Origin: Nostoc linckia NIES-25
GTDB taxonomy: Bacteria; Cyanobacteriota; Cyanobacteriia; Cyanobacteriales; Nostocaceae
Assembly: GCF_002368035.1 (NCBI RefSeq)
Contig: NZ_AP018222.1
Location: 1,611,836-1,675,835 of the forward strand
Direction: 5' to 3'
DNA length: 64,000 nucleotides
Under the pieces are notes generated by a model, which was not told where the DNA came from, ran no database searches, and worked only from the letters and a program-made list of their open reading frames with translations. This document shows positions 7,918 through 17,416 of this stretch, piece by piece. The first letter of the stretch is position 1. Each line of letters opens with the position of its first letter. Made by a program: the position numbers and the translations under genes.

Positions 7918-10900
7918 ATGACCAAGGAAAATCAACATACTTTGCAAAGACTGATTAGAGCGATCGCCCTTTCTGAAGGTCAATTTGCTCTAATTTTAGT
8001 ACGGTGTAATTACGGGCAGCTACGGGAGCAAATGTTAGAAAACATTCGCTCCGTCAGTCAAGACATCAATATTAGAGAAATCGTTCTTAATCCATCAACT
8101 ACTTCCTTACACAACACAATAGTTTCAGAACTATTTCTAGATAATCCTGTTGTTGCCACAGACTCTTTGCCATCAGCTGTAATGATTTTCGGTATTGAGT
8201 CAATTATCGACTTGGAAAACTTACTTACAGGCATCAACCAAGCACGAGATCTTTATGCAGCAACTTTTCCATTTCCAGTGGTATTGTGGCTACAAGATGA
8301 AGTTGCATCATTGCTTTCGAGATTAGCCCCTGATTTCAAAAGCTGGGCTGCAACCACTATTAAATTTGAAATGGCAAAAACAGATTTAATTGCTTTGATT
8401 AATCAAGAAGCAGAATCTTTATTTGCCAAAGTTTTAGAAGCAGGTGCCGAGACATTTTTATCTAATGCTTCTCTAGATTTAGATCCTAAATCCCAACATC
8501 GCCACGAAATAGAATCAGCACGTAACGATTTGCTTCGCTTGTATGGCTTTCAATTAACGCCAGGATTAGAAGCAAGTTTAGAGTTTGTTTTAGGGCGAGA
8601 TAAATACGCTAACGATCAAATTAATGCTGCTTTAGCTAATTATCAAAGAAGCTTAGCATTGTGGCAGAAGGAAACAAAAAGAGTGGCGGAATTGGAAAGT
8701 GGGAAAGTGGGTAAAATCAGCGAACAATTACACTTATCTCCCTCATGCCCGTTATCTCCCTCATCTTTACTTAAACAAGCAATAGTACTATTCCATCTGG
8801 GGCTATGTTATCGGCGGATAGCAGACTTAAATCACAGTGCTAATAGTACCTACTACCAACATGCTCTTTTATGGTTTAAACAATGCCTGGAAATATTAGA
8901 AGAAGTAGAAAGAGAAGATTTAGTTGCTAAATTTATTTCACCTGTTTGTGAAATGCTACAACGTTTACAAGCTTGGGATGAATTAAAAGAATTAGCTCAA
9001 AAATCATTACATCTACAGAAAAGTTATGGAAATTCCTTACAAATTGCTCAAAGTTATGGTTTTTTGGCAAATGTAGCGGCTTCTGAGTCAAATTGGGTAC
9101 TGGCTCATGAGCTAGCAAATACAGCACTTTCTATCTGTGAAGCAGCAACAGAAGTTTCCCGAAAACAAGAAAGTTGGTATCTTCTGTTATTGGCACGTAC
9201 ACAGCGGCATTTAGGTGAGTGGGAAGAAGCAATTAATAATTTGGAATGGGCGAAGGTAGTTTGCGAACTGCAACATCAGCCGTCACTTTACTTAGAGATT
9301 TTAGAGGAATTGCGATCGCTTTACTTTTTTGAGCGTCACGACTACACAGAAGCCTTCAAGCTCAAACGAGAAAAAATTCAAATAGAACATCAATATGGCT
9401 TTCGTGCCTTCATTGGTGCAAGTCAGTTGCAGCCCCAACGTTCTAAAATTAACCCAATATTAGAAGCTGAAAAAATACCGTTTACTCTTGAGGAAGTTGC
9501 TCAAGAAATATCTGCTTCTGGACGACAGCAAGATGTCAATCGCTTAATTGAAAGAATTGCTCGTGCTGACTATAAACTGACAGTAATTTATGGGCAATCC
9601 GGTGTCGGAAAAAGTTCAATTCTCAAAGCTGGTTTAGTACCAGCACTCAAGGGAAAAGCTATCGGCGAACGCATTCCTGTACCTATTGTTTTATCTGTTT
9701 ATACTGACTGGGTTACAGTTTTACTAAGCAGTGTCAACCAAGCTCTAACAAACACAGGAATATCAGTTAATCTCGACTATACAACTACTGTACTGCTTGA
9801 AAACATTCGATTGGCAACTGAGCGTAATCATACAATAATTCTAATATTCGACCAGTTTGAAGAGTTTTTCTTTGTGAGTAACCCTAGCACACAAAGAATA
9901 GAATTTTACAAATTTTTTAGCGAATGTTTAAATATTCCTTATGTAAAAATTATTCTTTCATTGCGAGAAGATTATTTACATTATTTATTAGAATTTGAAC
10001 GTTTGAGTCATAAAAATAGTACTGATGCATATGATTTAGGGGTAATCAATCAAAATATTCTCGATAAAGATATTCGTTACTATTTAGGCAAATTTTCTAG
10101 CCAGGATGCCAAGGCAATAATTTACAGCCTGACTCAACGCTCGCATTATGAATTGAGTGAGGAATTAATCAATCGATTAGTGGAAGATTTAACAGGAGAA
10201 CTCGACGAAGTACATCCAATTGAATTACAAATAGTCGGCGCTCAACTGGAAATAGAAAACATTACCACACTGGGACAATATAAACTTTGCGGTGGCTGGA
10301 CAAAATTAGTGGAACGCTGGCTGGGGGAAGTTATCAAAGACTGCGGTCAGGAAAACGAAAAGTTAACTTGGAAATTATTATTTGAGTTAACTGATGAAAA
10401 AGGCACGCGACCATTAAAAACCAAAGCGGATTTAGCTGCTGCATTAGCTAATAATCACGATCGCGACACGATATCAGGTTTTAACAAAGTTTGCGAACTG
10501 ATTTTAGAAATATTAGTAGGTTCGGGGTTGGTGTTGCGAGTCAGAGAAGAATTAGGCGATCGCTACCAGCTAGTTCACGATTATTTAGTCGAACCAATTC
10601 GGCAAAAGAACAATTATGGTATCGCGGCGGAATTAGAAAAAATTAAACTAGAAAAAAAGAAAGCAGAAGTAGCTCAAAAACTGAGTCAACAGCAACTCAA
10701 TTGGATTTTGCAAAGGCGATTAAGAGAAGCACGTATAGCAGGGTTAGTCCTGTCAATCATGGGGGCAACAATAGCAGCATTATGGTGGCAAGCCGATTTA
10801 CAGAAAAGAGCAGCAATTAGCCAAACTTTACGAGCTGAACGCAGTGAAACCAACTTAAAAATTAGCGCGATCGCAGCTGCTAGCGAAGCTTTATTTGCTT

Positions 10901-12924
10901 CTAATAAAGAATTTGATGCCTTATTAGAAAGTTTACGGGCTTGGAAACGACTTGAAAAGGCAGAGTTTGTGCAACCAGACACCCGAATGCGGGTAGTCAC
11001 AGCCCTGCAACAAGCAGTTTATGGAGTAACGGAAGTCAACCGCTTAGAAGGGCACACCGATATTGTTTGGGGAGTGACTTTCAGCCCAGATGGCCGGTTA
11101 CTGGCATCAGGGAGCCGAGATCGGACAGTGAAACTTTGGCGTCCTAACGGAACCTTACTCCAGACTCTCAAAGGTCATAATGACGCGATAACCGCCGTCA
11201 GTTTTAGCCCTGATGGTAAAACCCTAGCCTCCGCCAGTCTTGATAAAACAGTGCAAATCTGGCGTCAAAATCCCATTACAGGAGAATTTTATCCCCAGCC
11301 ATATAAAACCTTAAAAGCGCATGGAGATTGGGTTTATAGCGTTAATTTCAGTCCTGATGGCGAGTTATTAGCTACCGCCAGTAAAGATGGAACGATAAAA
11401 CTTTGGCACAAAGACGGTAGTTTAGTAAAAATACTCAGAGGACATCGCGGCTGGGTTAATTGGGTAAGCTTCAGTCCTGATGGGCAATTCATCGTCTCAG
11501 GAAGTGACGACAAAACAGTAAAAATCTGGCGAAGGAATGGCAGATTGGTTACAACTTTGCAGGGACATCAGCAGGGTGTAACGGTGGTTGCTTTCAGCCC
11601 TGACGGAAAACTCTTGGCATCCGCAGGCCGAGACAAAATAGTAAGACTTTGGCGGCGAGAGGAAAACACCAGCACCAACAGTTTTAAATTTCTCCCTTAC
11701 AAAACTTTACACCAGCATACCAATACAGTGTGGAGTTTAAGCTTTAGTTTCGATGGGAAAAAATTAGCTTCTGGAAGTGAAGACAACACCATAAACCTCT
11801 GGAGTATCACTGGCAGCTTACTCAAAACCTTCAAAGGACATAATGATGCTGTTGCTAGCGTAGCTTTCAGTCCCAATAATAAATTGCTCGCTTCGGGAAG
11901 TTTTGATAAAAACGTGAAATTGTGGAGTTTAGATGCGCCAAGGCCGCCTATTCTCCAAGGCCATGAGAGTCGAGTTTTGAGCGTTGCTTGGAGTCCCAAT
12001 GGCCAGATGTTAGCTTCTGGTAGTAGCGATCGCACCGTCAAACTTTGGCAAAGAGACACCAGTAATGGCGAACTCAGAACCCGACTCTACAAAACCTTGG
12101 TAGGGCATACAGATAAAGTTCCCAGTGTTAGTTTTGACCCCAAAGGTAAAATGCTAGCTTCAGGAAGTTATGACAAAACTGTAAGACTTTGGCGGCTTGA
12201 CGGTACTTCAATCGTGACTCTCCAGGGACATACCGATAGCGTGATGAGCGTGAATTTCAGCCCAGATGGCCAGCTTTTGGCATCAGCTAGCAAAGATAAA
12301 ACGATAAAGCTTTGGAATCGTCAAGGCAAGTTACTCAAAACATTAGTGGGGCATCATGGCTGGGTGAATAGCGTGAATTTCAGCCCTGATAATCAGTTTT
12401 TAGCTTCTGCCAGTGATGACCAAACAGTAAAACTCTGGCGGCGAGATGGCACTTTACTCAAAACTTTTTCGCCCCATGACAGTTGGGTATTGAGTGTCAG
12501 CTTTAGTCCCACTGACGAATTGCTAGCTTCTGCCAGTTGGGACAACACTGTAAGACTTTGGCGACGGGATGGTACATTGCTAAAAACCTTGTTAAAGGGC
12601 TACAGCGATAGCGTCAATGCCGTCACTTTCAGTCCGAATGGAAAATTACTCGCCGCCGCTGGTTGGGACGGTACAGTGAAACTCTGGAGCCGTGAAGGCA
12701 AATTAATTAAAAGCCTCAATGGGCATCAGGCTCCAGTATTAAGTGTCAGCTTTAGCCCAGATGGTCAAACACTAGCATCAGCTAGTGATGACAACACCAT
12801 AATTCTCTGGAATTTAAATCTAGATGACTTAGTTGTTCGTGGTTGCCAGTGGGTGGATGATTACCTCAAACATAATCGCAATCTCGAACAGCGCGATCGC
12901 CATCTTTGTGATGGCATATTCTAG
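7918..12924 (+). CDS. Giant TPR / STAND P-loop / WD40 repeat protein
   Basis: A 1668-residue multidomain protein. Residues 1-170 form an alpha/beta region without a P-loop that looks like a degenerate NTPase. About 215-500 is helical TPR-like sequence. At 559-566 GQSGVGKS is a Walker A, with Walker B LIFDQFEEF at about 642-650, typical of STAND/NACHT-class NTPases. One hydrophobic helix lies at about 942-958. From 1041 to about 1630 there are 14 WD40 repeats, enough for two seven-bladed propellers, then the tail CQWVDDYL..HLCDGIF seen in cyanobacterial WD40 proteins. I prefer the ATG at 7918: the in-frame ATG at 7888 lies in a dispersed repeat and would add ten unlikely residues. By architecture it is a ligand-sensing switch; the ligand and output are unknown. 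Confidence 0.85.
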   Translation: MTKENQHTLQRLIRAIALSEGQFALILVRCNYGQLREQMLENIRSVSQDINIREIVLNPSTTSLHNTIVSELFLDNPVVATDSLPSAVMIFGIESIIDLENLLTGINQARDLYAATFPFPVVLWLQDEVASLLSRLAPDFKSWAATTIKFEMAKTDLIALINQEAESLFAKVLEAGAETFLSNASLDLDPKSQHRHEIESARNDLLRLYGFQLTPGLEASLEFVLGRDKYANDQINAALANYQRSLALWQKETKRVAELESGKVGKISEQLHLSPSCPLSPSSLLKQAIVLFHLGLCYRRIADLNHSANSTYYQHALLWFKQCLEILEEVEREDLVAKFISPVCEMLQRLQAWDELKELAQKSLHLQKSYGNSLQIAQSYGFLANVAASESNWVLAHELANTALSICEAATEVSRKQESWYLLLLARTQRHLGEWEEAINNLEWAKVVCELQHQPSLYLEILEELRSLYFFERHDYTEAFKLKREKIQIEHQYGFRAFIGASQLQPQRSKINPILEAEKIPFTLEEVAQEISASGRQQDVNRLIERIARADYKLTVIYGQSGVGKSSILKAGLVPALKGKAIGERIPVPIVLSVYTDWVTVLLSSVNQALTNTGISVNLDYTTTVLLENIRLATERNHTIILIFDQFEEFFFVSNPSTQRIEFYKFFSECLNIPYVKIILSLREDYLHYLLEFERLSHKNSTDAYDLGVINQNILDKDIRYYLGKFSSQDAKAIIYSLTQRSHYELSEELINRLVEDLTGELDEVHPIELQIVGAQLEIENITTLGQYKLCGGWTKLVERWLGEVIKDCGQENEKLTWKLLFELTDEKGTRPLKTKADLAAALANNHDRDTISGFNKVCELILEILVGSGLVLRVREELGDRYQLVHDYLVEPIRQKNNYGIAAELEKIKLEKKKAEVAQKLSQQQLNWILQRRLREARIAGLVLSIMGATIAALWWQADLQKRAAISQTLRAERSETNLKISAIAAASEALFASNKEFDALLESLRAWKRLEKAEFVQPDTRMRVVTALQQAVYGVTEVNRLEGHTDIVWGVTFSPDGRLLASGSRDRTVKLWRPNGTLLQTLKGHNDAITAVSFSPDGKTLASASLDKTVQIWRQNPITGEFYPQPYKTLKAHGDWVYSVNFSPDGELLATASKDGTIKLWHKDGSLVKILRGHRGWVNWVSFSPDGQFIVSGSDDKTVKIWRRNGRLVTTLQGHQQGVTVVAFSPDGKLLASAGRDKIVRLWRREENTSTNSFKFLPYKTLHQHTNTVWSLSFSFDGKKLASGSEDNTINLWSITGSLLKTFKGHNDAVASVAFSPNNKLLASGSFDKNVKLWSLDAPRPPILQGHESRVLSVAWSPNGQMLASGSSDRTVKLWQRDTSNGELRTRLYKTLVGHTDKVPSVSFDPKGKMLASGSYDKTVRLWRLDGTSIVTLQGHTDSVMSVNFSPDGQLLASASKDKTIKLWNRQGKLLKTLVGHHGWVNSVNFSPDNQFLASASDDQTVKLWRRDGTLLKTFSPHDSWVLSVSFSPTDELLASASWDNTVRLWRRDGTLLKTLLKGYSDSVNAVTFSPNGKLLAAAGWDGTVKLWSREGKLIKSLNGHQAPVLSVSFSPDGQTLASASDDNTIILWNLNLDDLVVRGCQWVDDYLKHNRNLEQRDRHLCDGIF

Positions 12925-12992
12925 GCATAGGGCATGGGGCATTGATTTTGTCACAAATGACCAACGATCGATGACTAATGACTCTTGGTGAA

Positions 12993-13340
12993 TTAACCAA
13001 AGGAGCGATCGCTCTCCAAAAGCTCAGGGCTATTTTCTTGGGTGTCTTCTTCGGTCAAATTCGCTAAAAAAGCTTGTAATTTCATCCGCTCAATATAAGG
13101 CCAGCCTCCCTCAGATTCAATATCTTTCAGCAGCGAGTAGAGTTGGCGACGGTTGACAGGCAAACTCTGTTGAAAAATTCCATCTCGAATTTCTCGGTGT
13201 AAACGCTCTAATTCTCGCAGCAAAGACAAAAGAGCTACAGTATCGCCTTGACAGGTATCAACTGTATCGTTTACTACAGTTGCGATCGCTTGGAGCTTAG
13301 AAAGCAAATTTTCAGACTCAATAGTTTTGTTGTTGTTCAT
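12993..13340 (-). CDS. Conserved hypothetical protein, 115 residues
   Basis: A small acidic helical protein without signal peptide or membrane span. The middle part (about 45-95) holds a helix-rich segment with LRELERLHREI and the pattern GGWPYIERMKLQAFLANL. The last 20 residues are acidic and Ser-rich. It converges with the WD40 gene, so it is unlikely to be in that operon. I recognise the general type from cyanobacteria but know no function. Confidence 0.65.
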   Translation of the reverse strand: MNNNKTIESENLLSKLQAIATVVNDTVDTCQGDTVALLSLLRELERLHREIRDGIFQQSLPVNRRQLYSLLKDIESEGGWPYIERMKLQAFLANLTEEDTQENSPELLESDRSFG

Positions 13341-13790
13341 CCCACCCTTTCCGTGTAAATGAGGTCAACTCAAATTTACCGGAGATTTTTAATTTTCCCT
13401 AGTTTGCCAGTATTGATTCATTCACGTCACTTTAGCGAACCGGGGCAACCGTCTGTAAAATTTTCCAGAAATTTTTTTAAACTCTCTGCGTCCCCACCTC
13501 CCCAACCCCTCGATCGCGCCTGAGTATAACTAGATTTGTATCTTTATGAAAAGCAATTGCGATCGCTTGTAAAACAGCGCAGTACCGTTTAGCACAGCCT
13601 TCAGGGGAGCTAGAGGCGATCGGAACATTCTTGCTTGCGACTAGAGTACTTTGATTTTGAGTTAAAAAAAATCGTATGATCTGGCTGATTTACCCATCAA
13701 ACAATAGGCGTATGTAGTGGCGTCACATACATAACACAGTTCGATGCAGTTTTACAACTTAGATATTAATTTTTGAGATTGAGGTTGACC
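13341..13790. other. Upstream region of psbO
   Basis: Gene-free region between two divergent genes. It contains HIP1-like GCGATCGC sites and, at about 13710-13730, an imperfect inverted repeat (GTATGT-GTG against CACATAC). The ribosome site GATTGAGG just before the psbO ATG is clear. The psbO promoter must lie here, but I cannot place its -35 and -10 boxes with confidence. Confidence 0.45.
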
Positions 13791-14621
13791 ATGAGGTATC
13801 GCGCTTTAATTGTCGCATTCTTGGCTTTATGCCTGGGGCTAATAACTGCTTGTAGTGATGCTCCTACTACTAGTAGTGGTAGGGATGTACTCACTTACGA
13901 ACAAATTCGGGGCACTGGCTTGGCTAATAAATGCCCTCAGCTATCAGAAACAAGCCGTGGTTCTATTCCCCTTGACTCTAAGTCCTATACCATCAAAGAA
14001 CTTTGCTTGGAACCAACTAGCTTCTTTGTTAAAGAAGAACCTGCTAATAAACGCCAAGAAGCAGAATTTGTTGCTGGCAAATTGTTGACTAGATACACTT
14101 CCACCATTGACCAGGTACAAGGCGACCTAAAAATCAACTCAGATAATAGCCTGACTTTTGTGGAAACTGATGGTCTTGACTTCCAAGCCATTACCGTCCA
14201 ACTCCCTGGTGGCGAACGAGTACCTTTCCTGTTCACCATCAAAAACTTGGTTGCTCAAACCCAACCCAATTTAAGCAGCATTAATACCTCCACTGATTTT
14301 GAAGGCACTTTCAAGGTTCCTTCCTATCGTGGTGCCGCTTTCCTAGATCCCAAAGGTCGTGGTGTCGTTAGCGGTTATGATAACGCCGTGGCTCTACCTG
14401 CTCAAGCGGATGATGAACAACTCACCCGCACTAACGTCAAGCGTGCAGAAATTCTCAACGGCAAGATTTCTCTACAAATAGCGAAGGTAGATAACGCTAG
14501 TGGTGAAATTGCTGGTACTTTCGAGAGCGAACAACCATCTGATACTGATTTAGGCGCTGGCGAACCTAAAGAAGTTAAGATTCGCGGTATATTTTACGGT
14601 CGGGTTGAATCCAAATCATAG
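13791..14621 (+). CDS. psbO: Photosystem II manganese-stabilizing protein PsbO
   Basis: Extrinsic 33-kDa subunit on the lumenal side of photosystem II that stabilises the oxygen-evolving Mn4CaO5 cluster. The 276-residue precursor begins with a hydrophobic signal ending in LITAC, which would also fit a lipobox. The mature region starts near LTYEQIRGTGLANKC. The two cysteines in ANKCP and KELCLEP form the family's disulfide, and GGERVPFLFTIK and the PSYRGAAFLDPKGRG segment are typical. The ATG at 13791 has a good ribosome site and gives the family length. It is likely strongly expressed as a single-gene unit, since a terminator follows. Confidence 0.97.
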   Translation: MRYRALIVAFLALCLGLITACSDAPTTSSGRDVLTYEQIRGTGLANKCPQLSETSRGSIPLDSKSYTIKELCLEPTSFFVKEEPANKRQEAEFVAGKLLTRYTSTIDQVQGDLKINSDNSLTFVETDGLDFQAITVQLPGGERVPFLFTIKNLVAQTQPNLSSINTSTDFEGTFKVPSYRGAAFLDPKGRGVVSGYDNAVALPAQADDEQLTRTNVKRAEILNGKISLQIAKVDNASGEIAGTFESEQPSDTDLGAGEPKEVKIRGIFYGRVESKS

Positions 14622-14766
14622 CCAAATCCTTTTGAGTTACGTAACTGATTGGCATTCAGAACCACCATTCTGTCGGCATCAGCTTTCATTACAAGAGTTA
14701 CTCCTTACCCCCTTATATTTTGGCGGTAAGTAGGGTTTTGCGAAATGGCTATAAATTAACTACAAC

Positions 14767-14789
14767 AAGGGGCATTTTGCCCTTTTTTT
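14767..14789 (+). terminator. Intrinsic terminator after psbO
   Basis: AAGGGGC pairs with GCCCTT across an ATTTT loop, and a run of seven T follows directly. It lies about 145 bases past the psbO stop. Confidence 0.75.
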
Positions 14790-15335
14790 ATTATTTGCGT
14801 AAAAATACATACTATTTTTTAAATTTGTATTTATGAATTTTTGAATCCTAATAAATTTATTTAAGTTTATATGTAATTTTACTGGAAAATTAATTTTCAC
14901 CGATCCGCTCGAATTTTAACTTTCATACTTTTGTTTGTACAACTTAATTTCAGCATTAATTAATGAAATTAAGTACAATCTCGGTTTGATATTTAGTAAC
15001 TAATTATATATTTTATTTCTATGTAGTTCCCAAAGCCAAACTACAGATAATACCCAAATTAATTGAAGAATAAATCAGAACTCACAATTCAAGAGTGTCT
15101 TTGGCTCAACTCTGAACTCCTGAAGTCTTTGTCAATAAAAAGCTAAAAGCTTTGGATTTCGACCATTGAAATATCGATCGATGCCAAGTTAAATATGGAA
15201 ATTTCTAGAAGATTTGTTATTTTCCATAGATTTCCTAAAGCATAAAAAACGATATCTTCTTTGAAATGCTGTGCGATCGCAGCTTAATTTAAGTGCGAAT
15301 TATTAATTCTTTATTTGCTCAATAAACCCGGTGCT
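14790..15335. other. AT-rich gap before the sigma factor
   Basis: No gene was found in about 545 very AT-rich bases. A HIP1 octamer occurs at about 15272. The long leader could carry several promoters for the sigma factor gene, but none is distinct enough to mark. Confidence 0.45.
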
Positions 15336-16112
15336 ATGCCTACCACAGTCACCAATGAACTAAAACATGAAATTTGGCAGTTGTTACGAGAATATCAGCA
15401 ATCTCGCTCGGAACATGTTCGTAATCAACTGGTAAAACTCAATTTTGGACTTGTGAGAAAAGAAGCTCATTACTGGACAAATCAATGTCATGAAACCTAT
15501 GATGATTTGCTCCAAGTTGGATGTTTGGGTTTAATTAGAGCTATTGAAAGATTTGAACTTTCCAAGGGACACGCCTTTAGTTCCTATGCTCTTCCGTATA
15601 TTCGAGGCGAAATTCAACACTATCTGCGAGATAAAGGCGTCACCGTGCGAATTCCTCGGAGATGGTTGGCGCTGCAACAGCAAGCAATAGGAGTTTCACG
15701 TTCTTGGCGTGAAACGCATAATCGCCAACCAACAGATTCGGAATTAGCAGCAGCACTAAAAATTTCTCCCACCGAATGGCAAGAAATTAAATTAGCATGG
15801 GTGAATCGCGCTCCCTTGAGTTTAGATGTGCCAATTCAGGATGGAGAAGAAGGTTCTACTTGTTTGGGAGAATTAGTTCCAGATCCTCACTACCGCAGCT
15901 TTCAATTAGCACAAGAAGACCAACTTCGCTTGCAACAAGCATTGGTTCAGCTAGAAAAGCGTACCCGCGATGTCTTGGAATGCGTGTTTTTGCAAGATTT
16001 GACCCAAAAACAAGTAGCAGAACATCTGGGCATCAGTGTAGTAACTGTTTCCCGTAGAGTTAAGAAAGGCTTGGATTTGATGAAACAGCTCATGGGTGTA
16101 GCAGAGGATTAA
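15336..16112 (+). CDS. sigF: Group 3 RNA polymerase sigma factor, SigF type
   Basis: A 258-residue sigma factor of the sigma-B/F/G class. Region 2 is recognised by LLQVGCLGLIRAIERFE and FSSYALPYIRGEIQHYLRD, which includes the melting segment. Region 3 contains RQPTDSELAAALKIS. Region 4 ends with the helix-turn-helix LTQKQVAEHLGISVVTVSRRVKKGL, which would read the -35 box. I chose the ATG at 15336; a TTG at 15315 is also in frame. In Synechocystis SigF controls pilus genes and motility. The next gene here resembles a pilus lipoprotein, which fits but does not prove the same role. Confidence 0.9.
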   Translation: MPTTVTNELKHEIWQLLREYQQSRSEHVRNQLVKLNFGLVRKEAHYWTNQCHETYDDLLQVGCLGLIRAIERFELSKGHAFSSYALPYIRGEIQHYLRDKGVTVRIPRRWLALQQQAIGVSRSWRETHNRQPTDSELAAALKISPTEWQEIKLAWVNRAPLSLDVPIQDGEEGSTCLGELVPDPHYRSFQLAQEDQLRLQQALVQLEKRTRDVLECVFLQDLTQKQVAEHLGISVVTVSRRVKKGLDLMKQLMGVAED

Positions 16113-16276
16113 CCGCCAAAAAGTGAATCCGCAGTTATGCTGGGTTAATTGTGCGAAAAATAACCGTTGAAAATAAAAAAAGTAGGTTATAACGGGAACA
16201 GACTTTGCCTTGAAGAGAAAATTCAGGCATGTTAATTTCGACTTTTCAATTCTCCAATGGCTTTTGAGAAAGACTC

Positions 16277-17161
16277 ATGGGCAGAAATTTAACAATTACA
16301 ATTGCAGCTATTTTAAGCTTGGCGATCGCTGGATGTGCTTCTGAAGAAACACCACAAGCCACAGAGCCGGCACCAATTCCGAAAATAGCAAAAAAGTCGC
16401 CACCAGCGGCTCAATCCTTCAAGAATCCAGTTATACCTGCCAAACAGGTTTCACAAGTTTCTCCTGCTAGCCTGAGCTTAATTCAATCTACTAATCCTAC
16501 AGAACGGACACGAGTAGTTTTGGTATCAAAAAATCGCACTGATCCCTTTGCTGAAATTTTCGGACAGACCGTTGGTGGAGTACCGAAAACAACAGCAAGA
16601 CCTGTTCCTGTGGTGCCTAAGCTACCTACTGCATCAACTCGACAACTTGCAGCAACTTCAGGGCGAAAACTGCCAACAGGTACTATAGCTTCAAATCAAA
16701 AGAAAAATAACATTGCTGCTGTACCAAAAAAAGCCAATGCTACTTTGACTTCAGTTTTGCCTAGAGTTTTGCCTCAAGTTGTGCCCAACCCAACTTTAGT
16801 ATCTGTATTGCCACCAGCGCCGCAACCCGACTTAGCAAGGGCAGTGGTTGTGACTGGTGTAGTTCTGATTACTAAACAACCCCAAGCAATTATCAAAGTA
16901 CCCGATGAACCCACAAGCCGCTATGTGCAGGCGGGACAGCGATTAGCCAATGGCGTGCTGATTAAGCGCATTGAAATGAATGGTGGTTCAAACCCGATTG
17001 TGATTTTGGAACAAAATGGCATCGAAGTTGCCAAAATGGTAGGGGAAGGGCCTGTCAACTCAACGCCATCAGCTGCAACGCCATCAGCGGCTTCTGCTAC
17101 TGGCAATTCTATTTTAGGGACAATGGCCCCCGAAAATGCAGTTAATGTGGGAGCTTCATAA
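16277..17161 (+). CDS. Lipoprotein with PilP-like features
   Basis: A 294-residue protein with a lipoprotein signal peptide (LAIAGC, Cys at 20). A long Pro/Ala/Lys/Thr-rich low-complexity stretch (about 25-185) follows, then a compact beta-rich domain at about 190-260 (VVVTGVVLITKQPQAIIKVP...RYVQAGQRL..GVLIKRI). The TDPFAEIF motif before it and the final beta domain resemble the layout of type IV pilus assembly lipoprotein PilP, where a DPF motif precedes a small beta domain. Sequence similarity is weak, so the call is inference. It follows sigF by 164 bases and precedes a small gene by 3 bases. Confidence 0.6.
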   Translation: MGRNLTITIAAILSLAIAGCASEETPQATEPAPIPKIAKKSPPAAQSFKNPVIPAKQVSQVSPASLSLIQSTNPTERTRVVLVSKNRTDPFAEIFGQTVGGVPKTTARPVPVVPKLPTASTRQLAATSGRKLPTGTIASNQKKNNIAAVPKKANATLTSVLPRVLPQVVPNPTLVSVLPPAPQPDLARAVVVTGVVLITKQPQAIIKVPDEPTSRYVQAGQRLANGVLIKRIEMNGGSNPIVILEQNGIEVAKMVGEGPVNSTPSAATPSAASATGNSILGTMAPENAVNVGAS

Positions 17162-17164
17162 AAG

Positions 17165-17416
17165 ATGGAGACTAAGGAAAAAATTGAATTCCCTGGTTTG
17201 CCTTTAGCAGTTTATCGAGAAATCGCAGCGCATTTAAGTCAAGTGGAAGGGATAGAAATAGATTTAATTCCCCAGTCATCTCAACAGTTTGATTACAATC
17301 AAAGCCAAATTGGTGGCTTAAGGCTTTCCTGGGCAGCAAACTCTACTTTAGAAAGTCGGCAACGAGTTAACCAGATTTTGGCTTACTATCAAAATCGGTA
17401 TATGAATCCTATTTGA
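17165..17416 (+). CDS. Conserved hypothetical protein, 83 residues
   Basis: A small soluble protein starting three bases after the preceding lipoprotein stop, so the two are almost certainly co-transcribed and translationally linked. It begins with a helix (LPLAVYREIAAHLSQVEGIEIDLIP), then Gln-rich sequence, then GGLRLSW and a C-terminal helix ending in RVNQILAYYQNRY. It has no signal peptide or known motif. I do not recognise a family function. Confidence 0.7.
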   Translation: METKEKIEFPGLPLAVYREIAAHLSQVEGIEIDLIPQSSQQFDYNQSQIGGLRLSWAANSTLESRQRVNQILAYYQNRYMNPI

